From Hymenobacter sp. 5317J-9 (GTDB lineage: Bacteria; Bacteroidota; Bacteroidia; Cytophagales; Hymenobacteraceae): a stretch of 64,000 bases of DNA. The first letter of the stretch is position 1, and the number at the start of each line of letters is the position of its first letter. The notes beneath the pieces were generated by a model that saw nothing but the letters and a program-made list of their open reading frames with translations, did no database searches and was not told where the DNA came from. Where the stretch lies: positions 248,001-312,000 of the forward strand of contig NZ_CP095050.1 of NCBI RefSeq assembly GCF_022921075.1, given 5' to 3'. Below are positions 51,500 through 60,057 of this stretch, piece after piece. The position numbers and the translations under genes were made by a program.

Positions 51500-52877
51500 T
51501 TGGATGCTGCTCAGTACGGTGCTGCTGGGCATGTGGTGGCTCTGCTACCGTGTGGCCCTGCGACAGGAGCGCAGCTTTGCCTACAACCGTGGCTTTCTGG
51601 TGCTGGGGCCGGTGCTGGCGGCGGGCCTGCCGCTGCTACCCGCGGCGTGGTTTAGCGGGTGGGGCACCGGGCCCGCTGGGTTGCCGGGCGTGGCGACGGT
51701 GTTGCTGCCGGCCGTGGCCGTTGGGCCCTGGGCTGCTGCCGGCGCTGCCGAAACGCCGCGGCTGGCCTGGCTGGTGGCGCTGTATGCGGCGGGCGTGGTG
51801 GCGCTGCTGGCCCGGCTGGGCGTCGGCTTGGGCCGCCTCTGGCTCAGCACGCGCCGGCTGGCCCGCGAACAGCGGGAAGGCTACACGCTGGTGCCCACCC
51901 ACGGGCAGCTGCCCACCAGCTCGTTCGGCCGCACGGTGTTCTGGGACGAAACCCTGGCTCTGAGCCCGGCCGAGGCCGCTCAGGTACTGCGCCACGAGCT
52001 GGCCCACGTGCGCCAGCGCCACACCCACGACCGCCTGCTGCTGGAGCTGCTGCGCGCCGTGCTGTGGTTCAACCCCTTTGTGCACCTGTGCGGCCGGGCC
52101 CTGTCCCTCACCCACGAGTACCTGGCCGACGCCGAAGCCCTGCGCCACGCGGCAGCGGCAGTGCCGGCCTTTTCGCCCACGCAGTCCTACGCTCATCTGT
52201 TGGCCCGGCAAGTGGCCAGCCGCCTTGGTTTCTCCGTCCCGCTTGCGCACACCTTTTCCCATTCCCAAACCCTCCGTCGCATTGCCATGATTCAGAAAAC
52301 CTCTCCCATTCGCCGCTGGAAGCAGTGGCTTGCCCTGCCGCTGCTCGGCGTGCTTGTTGTGGCCGTCGCCTGCGAAAAAGCCACAAATCAGGCCACCCCG
52401 ACAGCCGCCGCGCCGCTCAACCAAGAGATGAAAGCCCCGATTCACATCGGCAAGGTTGCGATTGCGCCGCCGCCCGGCAACGTGTACACCTACGTGGAGC
52501 AAATGCCGCAACTACCCGGCGGTGGCGACGCGCAGGCCATCGTGCAACACATACAGAGCCATATTCCCTATTCACAAGAGTTGGCTGCCAGCCCTAAAGA
52601 AGGCGTGGTGTTTGCCTCGTTCACGGTGCAGGCTACCGGTGAGGTGCAAGATGCCAAAATTGTGAAAGGACTAGCTCCGGCCTATGATGCGGCCGTGCTG
52701 GCCGCCATCCAAACCTTGCCGCGCTTCACGCCCGGCCAGCACGACGGCAAAGCCGTGGCTGTGAGCTTCACGGTGCCCGTGCGGTTTGTGGCGAAAGCCC
52801 CGGCCAAATCGGTCGGGTTGCGCTTGTTCAACAGCTACGGCGTCTGGGACCCCAAGCCGGCCAGCGCGGGCTGCTAA
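51477..52877 (+). CDS. M56 (BlaR1-type) membrane protease fused to a TonB C-terminal domain
   Basis: 466 residues. Membrane helices in the N-terminal part (LLNWMLLSTVLLGMWWLCYR, FLVLGPVLAAGLPLLPAAWF, LAWLVALYAAGVVALLARLG), the zinc-protease motif HELAH at residues 173-177 with the downstream EYLADAEALRH, and a further helix (WLALPLLGVLVVAVAC, about 290). The extracytoplasmic C-terminus is a TonB-type domain (FTVQATGEVQDAKIVKGLAP, DAAVLAAIQTLPRFTPGQHD), not the penicillin-binding sensor of BlaR1. The start ATG 51477 overlaps the repressor gene by 23 bp. The inducer is unknown; a beta-lactam response is not indicated by the sequence. Confidence 0.9.
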   Translation: MNPIGLLNWMLLSTVLLGMWWLCYRVALRQERSFAYNRGFLVLGPVLAAGLPLLPAAWFSGWGTGPAGLPGVATVLLPAVAVGPWAAAGAAETPRLAWLVALYAAGVVALLARLGVGLGRLWLSTRRLAREQREGYTLVPTHGQLPTSSFGRTVFWDETLALSPAEAAQVLRHELAHVRQRHTHDRLLLELLRAVLWFNPFVHLCGRALSLTHEYLADAEALRHAAAAVPAFSPTQSYAHLLARQVASRLGFSVPLAHTFSHSQTLRRIAMIQKTSPIRRWKQWLALPLLGVLVVAVACEKATNQATPTAAAPLNQEMKAPIHIGKVAIAPPPGNVYTYVEQMPQLPGGGDAQAIVQHIQSHIPYSQELAASPKEGVVFASFTVQATGEVQDAKIVKGLAPAYDAAVLAAIQTLPRFTPGQHDGKAVAVSFTVPVRFVAKAPAKSVGLRLFNSYGVWDPKPASAGC

Positions 52878-53029
52878 CAGGCCCACGGCACTATCCAGGT
52901 AAAAAATAGTCGAGAAACCGCTCGAAAAGCCACGGCCACGGCCGGGGCCTTTCTGCGTTAAGCCCGTCCGAACCGGGCAAAATGGGCTAACTTGCGGGTC
53001 GTATTGGCCCTCTAATTCGTTTTTATTCA

Positions 53030-54070
53030 GTGTTGTTTTCCCTAACGCCGCGTGCTGCGCTCGTGGCCGCCACCTTTGGCTTGCTGGCCGCCGCCAGCTG
53101 CCCCGCCTGCAAAAACAAGCCCGCCGAGGGCGAAACCGCCGCTTCGGGCGCGGCCGCCGACGGCGACGCCGAAGGCAAGCCGGCCCCCATTGACACCATC
53201 AAAATCAAGGCGATGGCCATGCGGCGCGACTCGCTGAAGGCCGACAGCATTGCCCGCAAAAACGGCCAGCTGCCGGGCGCCATCCTGCCGGGCCACCGCA
53301 TTGTGGCGTTTTATGGCAACATCCGCTCGAAGGGCATGGGCATTCTGGGCCGCGAGCCCAAGGAGCAGATGTTCCGCAAGTTTGCCGGCGTGCTGAAGGA
53401 GTGGCAAGCCGCCGACCCCAGCATCCCGGTGCAGGCCGCTCTGCACAACGTCACCATCACGGCCCAAGGCACCGCCGGCAAAGACGGCAAGTGGCGCCTG
53501 ATGAACTCCAAGGCCACCATTGAAGAGGTGATTTCGTGGGCCCGCGAGCACAAGTGCATCCTGTTTCTGGATGTGCAGCCCGGTCACAGCACCCTGCAGG
53601 TGGAGGTACCCAAGCTGGAAGCCTACCTCAAGCAGCCCGACATTCACCTCGGCATCGACCCCGAGTTTTCGCTGGCCACCATGCCCGGCGTGCGCCCCAA
53701 CCAGCGCATCGGCACCCTCGACGCCAAGGACGTGAACTGGACCATCAACTACCTGGCCCGCCTCGTGAGCGAGAACAAGCTCCCGCCCAAGGTGCTGACC
53801 GTGCACCGCTTCACCCGCAAGATGCTGACCAACTACAAGAACATCAAGCTCGACCCGCGCGTGCAGGTGGTGATGCACATGGACGGCCACGGCGAGCCCA
53901 CCCTGAAAAAGGACTCGTACCATGACTACATCCAGACCGAGCCCGTGCAGTACACCGGCTTCAAGCTATTCTACGAGTACGACCCCAAGCCCAAGCCCCA
54001 CCACCTGATGACCCCGGTGGAAGTGCTGACCCAGCTCACGCCCAAGCCGCTGTACATTCAGTACCAGTAG
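53030..54070 (+). CDS. Conserved lipoprotein of unknown function
   Basis: 346 residues. A short hydrophobic leader ends AAASCPAC, a plausible lipobox, and a Gly/Ala/Glu linker follows. The main body (about 85-340) has HRIVAFYGNIRSKGMGILGR, VQAALHNVTITAQGTAGKDG, EHKCILFLDVQPGHSTLQVE, IHLGIDPEFSLATM and PPKVLTVHRFTRKMLTNYKN. The alternating strands and helices suggest a TIM-barrel fold, and I recall the same blocks in lipoproteins of other phyla with no assigned role. The start is GTG 53030 or TTG 53033; no ATG fits. No partner gene nearby. Followed by a half-repeat and a terminator. Confidence 0.72.
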   Translation: MLFSLTPRAALVAATFGLLAAASCPACKNKPAEGETAASGAAADGDAEGKPAPIDTIKIKAMAMRRDSLKADSIARKNGQLPGAILPGHRIVAFYGNIRSKGMGILGREPKEQMFRKFAGVLKEWQAADPSIPVQAALHNVTITAQGTAGKDGKWRLMNSKATIEEVISWAREHKCILFLDVQPGHSTLQVEVPKLEAYLKQPDIHLGIDPEFSLATMPGVRPNQRIGTLDAKDVNWTINYLARLVSENKLPPKVLTVHRFTRKMLTNYKNIKLDPRVQVVMHMDGHGEPTLKKDSYHDYIQTEPVQYTGFKLFYEYDPKPKPHHLMTPVEVLTQLTPKPLYIQYQ

Positions 54071-54086
54071 GGCAGGGAATAGGTAT

Positions 54087-54125
54087 GTCATTGCGAGGGC
54101 GTAGCCCGTGGCAATCCGTCCTGCC
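54087..54125. repeat. Solitary half of a GTCATTGCGAGG-type repeat
   Basis: Starts GTCATTGCGAGGGCGTAGCC and ends CAATCCGTCCTGCC. The matching opposite arm is not here, but a sequence of the reverse type is at 58304-58334. Confidence 0.6.
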
Positions 54126-54148
54126 AAAGCCAGAAATTTCCTTTTACC

Positions 54149-54185
54149 AAAAAGCCCCGGTACCGCAATGGTGCTGGGGCTTTTT
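54149..54185 (+). terminator. Terminator of the conserved lipoprotein gene
   Basis: Outer stem AAAAAGCCCC / GGGGCTTTTT with a loop of 17 nt and T-rich tail. Confidence 0.8.
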
Positions 54186-54199
54186 GCTTTGAATAACTG

Positions 54200-54306
54200 C
54201 CCGGTCCGACGGCGCAGCCGTCCGACCGGTCGTCGTTGAGCGGTTGCCATTGTTTGCCAGAACGTGCTGGCGACGACCGGTCGGACGGCTGCGCCGTCGG
54301 ACCGGG
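54200..54306. repeat. Inverted repeat with nested palindromes (36-bp perfect arms)
   Basis: Arms 54200-54235 and 54271-54306 are exact reverse complements. Each arm is itself almost palindromic (GGTCCGACGGC, then GCCGTCCGACC), so three or more hairpins are possible. It lies between the lipoprotein terminator and the GH92 stop codon. Confidence 0.92.
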
Positions 54307-54313
54307 GCACGTC

Positions 54314-56602
54314 TCACTTCGCCTTCGAAAACGAATACGGCGCCGCGGCCGGCTGCGTGCCCCGGCTCTTGTTGGGTGCGGCGCTCATGTCAAAATTCAG
54401 CGTCGCGCCCTTCATTAGCTCCGTGTGGCTGAGCCAGTTCTTGTCATAAGGCTGACCGTTGAACGTCAGCCCATTCACGTAGCGGTTGGCGGCTGAGTTG
54501 TTGGGCGCATTCAGCACAATGTCCTTGCCGGAGGGTAGGTGCAGGGTGGCTTTGGGGAAGAGCGGGGCGCCCAGCACGTACTGGTCGGTGCCGGGGCACA
54601 CGGGGTAGAAGCCCAGGGCCGAGAAGACGTACCAAGCCGAGGTCTGACCGTTGTCCTCGTCGCCGCAGTAGCCGTCGGCGGTAGGCAGGTAGAGGCGGTT
54701 GAGGGTTTCGCGCACCCAGTATTGGGTTTTCCAGGGCTGGCCGGCGTAGTTGTAGAGGTACAGCATGTGCTGAATGGGCTGGTTGCCGTGCGCGTAGTTG
54801 CCCATGTTGGCAATCTGCATCTCCCGGATTTCGTGGATGACCTCGCCGTAGTACGACTCGTCAAACACCGGAGGCAGCGTGAAAACGGTATCCAGCGTGG
54901 CCACGAACTTCTGCCGGCCGCCCATCAAATCCACCAGCCCCTGCACGTCGTGAAACACCGACCAGGTGTAGTGCCAGCTGTTGCCTTCGGTGAAGGCATC
55001 GCCCCACTTGAAGGGGTTGAAGGGCTTCTGAAACGAGCCGTCCTGGTTGCGGCCGCGCATGAGGCCGCTTTCCTTATCGAACAGCTTGCGGTAGTTCTGG
55101 CTGCGCCGGGCGTAGAGGTCGATTTCCTTTTTTGGCTTGTTCAGGGCCTTGGCCAGCTGGTAGATGGTGAAGTCGTCGTAGGCGTATTCCAGCGTGCGGG
55201 CCGCGCTTTCATTGATTTTGACGTCGTAGGGCACGTAGCCGAGCTTGTTGTAATACTCCACGCCCTTGCGACCCACGGCGTCGAGCGGCCCGGCGTTGTT
55301 GGCGCCGTGCGTCAGGGCTTCGTACAGCACATTCATATCCTGTCCGCGGATGCCCTTCAGGTAGGCATCGGCCACCACCGAGGCGGAGTTGTTGCCCACC
55401 ATCACGTTGCGCAGGCCGGGGCTGCCCCACTCCGGCAGCCAGCCGCTTTCACGATAATCGTTGGCCAGGCCCTGCTGAATTTCGGCGTTCACGTCAGGAT
55501 AAAGCAAATTCAGGAAGGGAAACAGCGCCCGAAACGTATCCCAGAAACCGGTATCGGTATACATGTAGCCCGGCAGCACTTGCCCGTTGAAAGGGCTGTA
55601 GTGCATGATGTTGCCACTGGCGTCGCGCTCGTACAGCTTGCGTGGAAACAGCAGCGAACGGTACAGGCACGAGTAAAACGTGCGCCGCTGCGCCTCGGTC
55701 CCGCCCTCAATCTCAATGCGGCTCAACGCCTTGTTCCAGGCAGCGCGGCCCTGCTGGCGCACGGCGTCAAAATCCTGCTCGCCAATCTCGCGCAGGTTCA
55801 ACTCGGCTTGCTCGGGGCTGATGAAGGACGAGGCCACCCGCGCATTTACTTTTTCCCCTTTTCGGGTTTTAAAGCCTACTACGGCCCCGGCGTGTTTGGC
55901 GGTCACCTCCAGCACGCCGGCTGCCAGGGCTTTATCCTGATACAATGCCGTGCTGGTGAAGTCGTGGTCAAACTCCAGAATGAAGTAGTTCTTGAAATTC
56001 TTCGGCACGCCGCCGCTGTTGCGGGTGGTGTAGCCGATGACGCGCCGCTGCTGGGGCAGCACTTTCACGTAGGAGCCGCGGTCCAGCGCGTCAATCACCA
56101 CGTAGGCGCTGTCCGTTTGCGGGAAGGTGAAGCGGAAGCGGGCGGCACGCTCGGTGGGCGCTATTTCGGCGGTCACATCGTGGTCGGCCAGGTACACGCG
56201 GTAGTAGTTGGGCTCGGCCACCTCGGCCTTGTGTGAAATCCAACTGGCGCGGGCGTCCTCGTCAAACACGCGCCGGCCGGTGATGGGCATGAGGGCAAAC
56301 TGCCCGTAGTCGTTCATCCACGGCGAGGGCTGGTGCGTTTGCTTAAAGCCGCGCAGCTTGTCGGCGCTGTACTGGTAGGCCCAGCCATTGCCCATCTTGC
56401 CGGTTTGGGGCATCCAGAAGTTCATGCCCCAGGGCAGGGCAATGGCCGGGTAGGTGTTGCCGTTCGAGAGGTCCGGCTTGGAATCAGTGCCCATCAGCGG
56501 GTTCACCCATTGGGCCAGGTCGGCGTTAGGAGCGGGCGTTTGGGCTTGGGCCACGCCGGTTGCCAGCCCGAGTGCTGCCAGTGCAGTAAAGATTTTTAGC
56601 AT
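54314..56602 (-). CDS. GH92-family alpha-1,2-mannosidase
   Basis: 762 residues. Signal peptide MLKIFTALAALGLATGVAQA. Family landmarks: DLAQWVNPLMGTDSKPDLSN at the mature N-terminus, NTYPAIALPWGMNFWMPQTG, the central catalytic region with TFYSCLYRSLLFPRKLYERD and EGNSWHYTWSVFHDVQGLVD, and GDEDNGQTSAWYVFSALGFY close to the C-terminus, the place of the general base region. GH92 enzymes are calcium-dependent and trim mannose from N-glycans or yeast mannan in the periplasm. ATG 56602 opens the signal peptide; the 67 residues upstream are encoded partly within a repeat. The next gene upstream encodes a sugar transporter. Confidence 0.95.
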   Translation of the reverse strand: MLKIFTALAALGLATGVAQAQTPAPNADLAQWVNPLMGTDSKPDLSNGNTYPAIALPWGMNFWMPQTGKMGNGWAYQYSADKLRGFKQTHQPSPWMNDYGQFALMPITGRRVFDEDARASWISHKAEVAEPNYYRVYLADHDVTAEIAPTERAARFRFTFPQTDSAYVVIDALDRGSYVKVLPQQRRVIGYTTRNSGGVPKNFKNYFILEFDHDFTSTALYQDKALAAGVLEVTAKHAGAVVGFKTRKGEKVNARVASSFISPEQAELNLREIGEQDFDAVRQQGRAAWNKALSRIEIEGGTEAQRRTFYSCLYRSLLFPRKLYERDASGNIMHYSPFNGQVLPGYMYTDTGFWDTFRALFPFLNLLYPDVNAEIQQGLANDYRESGWLPEWGSPGLRNVMVGNNSASVVADAYLKGIRGQDMNVLYEALTHGANNAGPLDAVGRKGVEYYNKLGYVPYDVKINESAARTLEYAYDDFTIYQLAKALNKPKKEIDLYARRSQNYRKLFDKESGLMRGRNQDGSFQKPFNPFKWGDAFTEGNSWHYTWSVFHDVQGLVDLMGGRQKFVATLDTVFTLPPVFDESYYGEVIHEIREMQIANMGNYAHGNQPIQHMLYLYNYAGQPWKTQYWVRETLNRLYLPTADGYCGDEDNGQTSAWYVFSALGFYPVCPGTDQYVLGAPLFPKATLHLPSGKDIVLNAPNNSAANRYVNGLTFNGQPYDKNWLSHTELMKGATLNFDMSAAPNKSRGTQPAAAPYSFSKAK

Positions 56603-56620
56603 GCTAGAATAAGGATTGAA

Positions 56621-56716
56621 CGTCATGCAGAGCGTAGCGAAGCATCTCGCCGGCAAGTGGTAATCATACCGATTGCAACGAAGCGGGCGAGATGCTTCGC
56701 TGCGCTCTGCATGACG
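56621..56716. repeat. Inverted repeat, type B arms (31 bp, one T-G mismatch)
   Basis: Arms 56621-56651 and 56686-56716, beginning CGTCATGCAGAGCGTAGCGA. It separates the sugar transporter gene from the GH92 gene. Confidence 0.93.
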
Positions 56717-56739
56717 CTGTGCCAACAACGGTATCCCGC

Positions 56740-58086
56740 CTAAGCTGCCGCCGCCGCCCGCCGGCTGCCGCGCAGCCCATACCATACGATGTACCCGTAG
56801 CACACCACCGGCAGCAGCAGCGCTAGGCGCAGGCTGCTATGGTCGGCAATGAAGCCGAACAGCAGCGGCACCAGCGCCCCGCCCACCACGGCGGTACACA
56901 GCAGGCCGGAGCCCTCTTCGGTGTGGCGGCCCAGCCCGGCCAGCGCCAGCGGAAAAATAACCGGCCACATGATGGAGTTCATCAAACCCACGGCCAGCAG
57001 GCTCCACATGGCCACCTCGCCGGTCGTGTTGATGGAAACGAGCACCAGCACTACCGCCGCCACGGCATTGAAGGCAAGCAGCTTAGCGGGCGAAATCTTA
57101 TTGAGCAAATAGGCGCCCAGGAAGCGGCCCACCATGGCTGCACCCCAATAAAAAGAAACCATTACGCCAGCTGCTTCCTGCGTATTTTGTGGATTAATAA
57201 ATCTTTGCACGCCAAAAGTCGAGGCGAGATTTCTGACATACATAAGGATGTTCGACATGACGCTGTCTAAGCTCAAGTAGCTGACCAAATGCGAGCCGAT
57301 GGCCACTTCGGCGCCCACGTAGGTGAAAATGGCCACCACGCCAAGTACCAGGTGGCGGTAGTGCCAGGCCCGCACCGAGCCGGCATCTACGTCGGCCACT
57401 TGCTCGGTGGCCAGTTCAATTTGCGGCAGGTTGACCTGGCTCAGCAGCAGGCTGATGAGCAGCAGCGCCGCCCCGATGACTAAGTAGGGAATCTGCACGG
57501 CCGTCACGTCGATGGCCGCCGCGCTGGTGGCGGTGTTCAACTTAGGCAGGCGGCTCAAAATCAGCGCGCTGCCCAGCAGAGGTGCCAGCGTGGTGCCCAG
57601 CGAGTTGAACGCCTGGGTGAGCGTGAGCCGGGCCGACGCCGACCGCGCCGGCCCCAGAATGGCCACATACGGGTTGGCAGCCACTTGCAGCAGCGTGATG
57701 CCCGAAGCCAGCACAAACAGCGCCCCCAGAAACAGCCCATACACGCGCTGCGCCGCCGCCGGATAAAACAGGAACGCGCCCACGGCCGCCACCCCAAACC
57801 CGATGAGCATGCCCTGCTTGTAGCCAACTCGCGCCACCAGTTTGCCCGCCGGAATGCTCATCAGAAAATACGCCCCAAAAAAGCACAGGTTGATGAGGTT
57901 GGCCTGCGCGTAGCTGAGCTGGAAAATGGCCTTCAGATAAGGAATCAGGATGTCGTTGAGGCAGGTGATGAAGCCCCACAGGAAAAACAGCGTGGTGACG
58001 GCGCTCAGCGCCGAGGCGTAGCGCGGGGTGGCGGTAGGGGTGTCGGTGCCGTGGGGTTGCGCCAAGGCAGGGGGGAGTGCGGCCAT
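56740..58086 (-). CDS. FucP-type sugar MFS transporter
   Basis: 448 residues, twelve membrane helices. Sequence landmarks of the FucP/GluP subgroup (fucose, glucose or galactose:proton symporters): TTLFFLWGFITCLNDILIPY, LSYAQANLINLCFFGAYFLM, SIPAGKLVARVGYKQGMLIG, VAANPYVAILGPARSASARL and LTQAFNSLGTTLAPLLG. The gap between helices carries VSYLSLDSVMSNILMYVRNL. The substrate is probably a hexose; together with the periplasmic GH92 enzyme, mannose uptake is plausible. Same strand as GH92, but a repeat lies between them, so co-expression is only inferred. Confidence 0.9.
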   Translation of the reverse strand: MAALPPALAQPHGTDTPTATPRYASALSAVTTLFFLWGFITCLNDILIPYLKAIFQLSYAQANLINLCFFGAYFLMSIPAGKLVARVGYKQGMLIGFGVAAVGAFLFYPAAAQRVYGLFLGALFVLASGITLLQVAANPYVAILGPARSASARLTLTQAFNSLGTTLAPLLGSALILSRLPKLNTATSAAAIDVTAVQIPYLVIGAALLLISLLLSQVNLPQIELATEQVADVDAGSVRAWHYRHLVLGVVAIFTYVGAEVAIGSHLVSYLSLDSVMSNILMYVRNLASTFGVQRFINPQNTQEAAGVMVSFYWGAAMVGRFLGAYLLNKISPAKLLAFNAVAAVVLVLVSINTTGEVAMWSLLAVGLMNSIMWPVIFPLALAGLGRHTEEGSGLLCTAVVGGALVPLLFGFIADHSSLRLALLLPVVCYGYIVWYGLRGSRRAAAAA

Positions 58087-58221
58087 AAAATGGGAATTCT
58101 GGAGAGAAAGGCGAGCGGTTCGTCACGCTATTGCCCGACAGGTCCAAAGCTAAAGCGTTTGTGCCAACTGCATCTTCGGGAGTTTCCGACGTTTCTTGAG
58201 AAGCATCAGCGACGGGGGTAG

Positions 58222-58264
58222 AAACAGCAAGCCCCGGCTCGGGTTGAGTCGGGGCTTGCTGTTT
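58222..58264 (-). terminator. Terminator of the efflux operon
   Basis: 19-bp stem AAACAGCAAGCCCCGGCTC / GAGTCGGGGCTTGCTGTTT with one mismatch and a 5-nt loop, 80 bp past the emrB stop. Confidence 0.75.
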
Positions 58265-58303
58265 GGCTTGGTCACATCACCAAGCTAGTCGCTGAGAACA
58301 GAA

Positions 58304-58334
58304 CGGACTGCTGCGTCGTGCCTGCTCGCAATGA
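58304..58334. repeat. Solitary half-repeat ending GCTCGCAATGAC
   Basis: Reads CGGACTGCTGCGTCGTGCCT then GCTCGCAATGAC, which is the usual opposite arm of the type started at 54087. Confidence 0.5.
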
Positions 58335-58343
58335 CAGGCGAAC

Positions 58344-59912
58344 TCAGTGGGCGTCCATGCTGATTTTGCCCACCACTTTCACGCGTTTCACCAGCAGAAT
58401 GAGCGGCAGGCAGGCCAGGAAAAAGATGCCCAGCGCCGTAAATATCTGCGAGTAGGTGATGAGCGAGGTCTGCTTCATCAGGATGCCTTGCAGGGCGGCG
58501 TAGGCCTGCTGCCTGGCCTGCTCCAGCGGGAAGCCTTTGGACACAAAGTTCTGGGTGAAGGCCTGGATGCGCTGCACGGTTTCACTGTTGTAGAGCGAGA
58601 TGTTGGCCGAGAGGCTGTTGCGGTTCTGGGCCAGACTGCGCTCCAGATAGGTGCCCACAATAGCCACGCCGAACGAGCCCCCGAGCTGGCGAATCATGCC
58701 CGTGATGCCAGCGGCCTGCCCGGCGTCTTTGCCTTGGAGGCCGGCCAGGCTCATGGTGGTGATGGGCAGGAAAATGAGGCCCAGGCCCACGCCGCGCACC
58801 ATCAGGGGCCAGAAGAAGTCGCTTTCGCCGGCGGTGGGCGAAATCTTGCCGCTCATCCAGAACGTGAAGAAGAAGAAGATGACGAAGCCCACCGGAATCA
58901 TGTACTTCTGCGGCACGCCCGCCTGCAGCGCCCGCCCAATGAGGGGCATCATAAAGCCCGAAGCCAACGCCCCCGGCAGCAGCAGAAAACCGGTTTGGGC
59001 GGCCGTGAAGCCCAGAATGCGCTGCGTGAAGATGGGGAAGATGAAAATCGAAGCAAACAGCCCGAAGCCCAGCACGAACGACAGAAACGCGCCCACCGCC
59101 AGGTTGCGGCTCTTGCCCAGCACCCGCAGGTCCACGATGGGCTTTTCGGCCGTGAGCTCGCGCCAGACGAAGCCGATGATGCCCACCGCCGAGCAGGCCG
59201 TGAAGAAGTTGATGAGCGGGTCCTCGAACCAGTCCTTGGTTTCGCCCTGCTCCAGCACGTACTGCAGCGAGCCCACGCCCAGGATGAGCAGGAAAATGCC
59301 CGCCCAGTCAATCTCACGCAGCGGCCGCGGGATGGCGTTTTTGATGCGCTCAGGGTCGCGGATGAAGGTGAGGGTGAAGATGCTGGCCAGGATGCCCACC
59401 GGCACGTTCACGTAAAAAATCCAGGGCCAGTCGTAGTTGTCCACTATGTAGCCGCCCAGCGTGGGGCCGATGGTGGGCCCGATGATGACGCCCATGCCAA
59501 ACAGCGCCTGGCCCAGCGGCAGCTGCTTGGGCGGAAACGTATCAATCAGAATGGACTGCGACGTGGCCATCAGCGCGCCCCCGCCGATGCCCTGAATGAA
59601 GCGAAACGCCACCAGCTCCCAGATATTGGTGCTCTGGCCGCAAGCCATGGAGGCCAGCGTAAACAAAACCACCGACGCAAAGTAGTAATTGCGCCGCCCG
59701 AACTGCTCGGCCAGAAAGCCGGTCATCGGAATCACAATCACGTTGGCGATGGCGTAGGAGGCCACCACCCAGCTCACTTCCTGCTGCGTGGCCGAGAGGT
59801 TGCCCATCATCTGGGTCAGGGCCACGTTCACGATGCTGGTGTCAATGAGCTCCAGCAAGCAGCAGAGGACCACCGTGATGACGATAATCCACTTGGTAAA
59901 TCCGGTTTCCAT
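58344..59912 (-). CDS. emrB: DHA2-family MFS drug efflux permease (EmrB type)
   Basis: 522 residues with 14 predicted helices, the DHA2/EmrB group that works with a membrane-fusion protein and an outer-membrane channel. Motifs: WIIVITVVLCCLLELIDTSI and VNVALTQMMGNL at the N-terminus (motif D1), TGFLAEQFGRRNYYFASVVL (motif A-like), and GVGLGLIFLPITTMSLAG and GMIRQLGGSFGVAIVGTYLE near the C-terminus. A type A inverted repeat lies between it and emrA (145 bp apart), which may affect relative expression. Substrates are unknown. It is the last gene of the operon. Confidence 0.93.
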   Translation of the reverse strand: METGFTKWIIVITVVLCCLLELIDTSIVNVALTQMMGNLSATQQEVSWVVASYAIANVIVIPMTGFLAEQFGRRNYYFASVVLFTLASMACGQSTNIWELVAFRFIQGIGGGALMATSQSILIDTFPPKQLPLGQALFGMGVIIGPTIGPTLGGYIVDNYDWPWIFYVNVPVGILASIFTLTFIRDPERIKNAIPRPLREIDWAGIFLLILGVGSLQYVLEQGETKDWFEDPLINFFTACSAVGIIGFVWRELTAEKPIVDLRVLGKSRNLAVGAFLSFVLGFGLFASIFIFPIFTQRILGFTAAQTGFLLLPGALASGFMMPLIGRALQAGVPQKYMIPVGFVIFFFFTFWMSGKISPTAGESDFFWPLMVRGVGLGLIFLPITTMSLAGLQGKDAGQAAGITGMIRQLGGSFGVAIVGTYLERSLAQNRNSLSANISLYNSETVQRIQAFTQNFVSKGFPLEQARQQAYAALQGILMKQTSLITYSQIFTALGIFFLACLPLILLVKRVKVVGKISMDAH

Positions 59913-59938
59913 TCTATATCTGTGTTATGAATGTTACC

Positions 59939-60038
59939 GTCATCCTGAGCGCAGCGAAGGACCTTATCACGCTTGATTAGGTAGGCTCAATTCGAGCGGC
60001 GCTAGCGTGATAAGGTCCTTCGCTGCGCTCAGGATGAC
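59939..60038. repeat. Inverted repeat, type A arms (34 bp, perfect) inside the efflux operon
   Basis: Arms 59939-59972 and 60005-60038, GTCATCCTGAGCGCAGCGAA at the outer end. It is the only full copy between two genes that otherwise appear to form one operon (emrA and emrB). Confidence 0.95.
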
Positions 60039-60057
60039 AGAATAAAACAACCTCTGC

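Noticed and set aside
54314..58086. Full polysaccharide utilisation locus
   Set aside because: There is a GH92 enzyme and a sugar transporter, but no SusC/SusD pair or regulator is next to them, so it is not a standard PUL.
58347..59930. 527-residue plus-strand frame opposite emrB
   Set aside because: It reads as a His/Arg/Gln-rich shadow; emrB on the minus strand has all family motifs.
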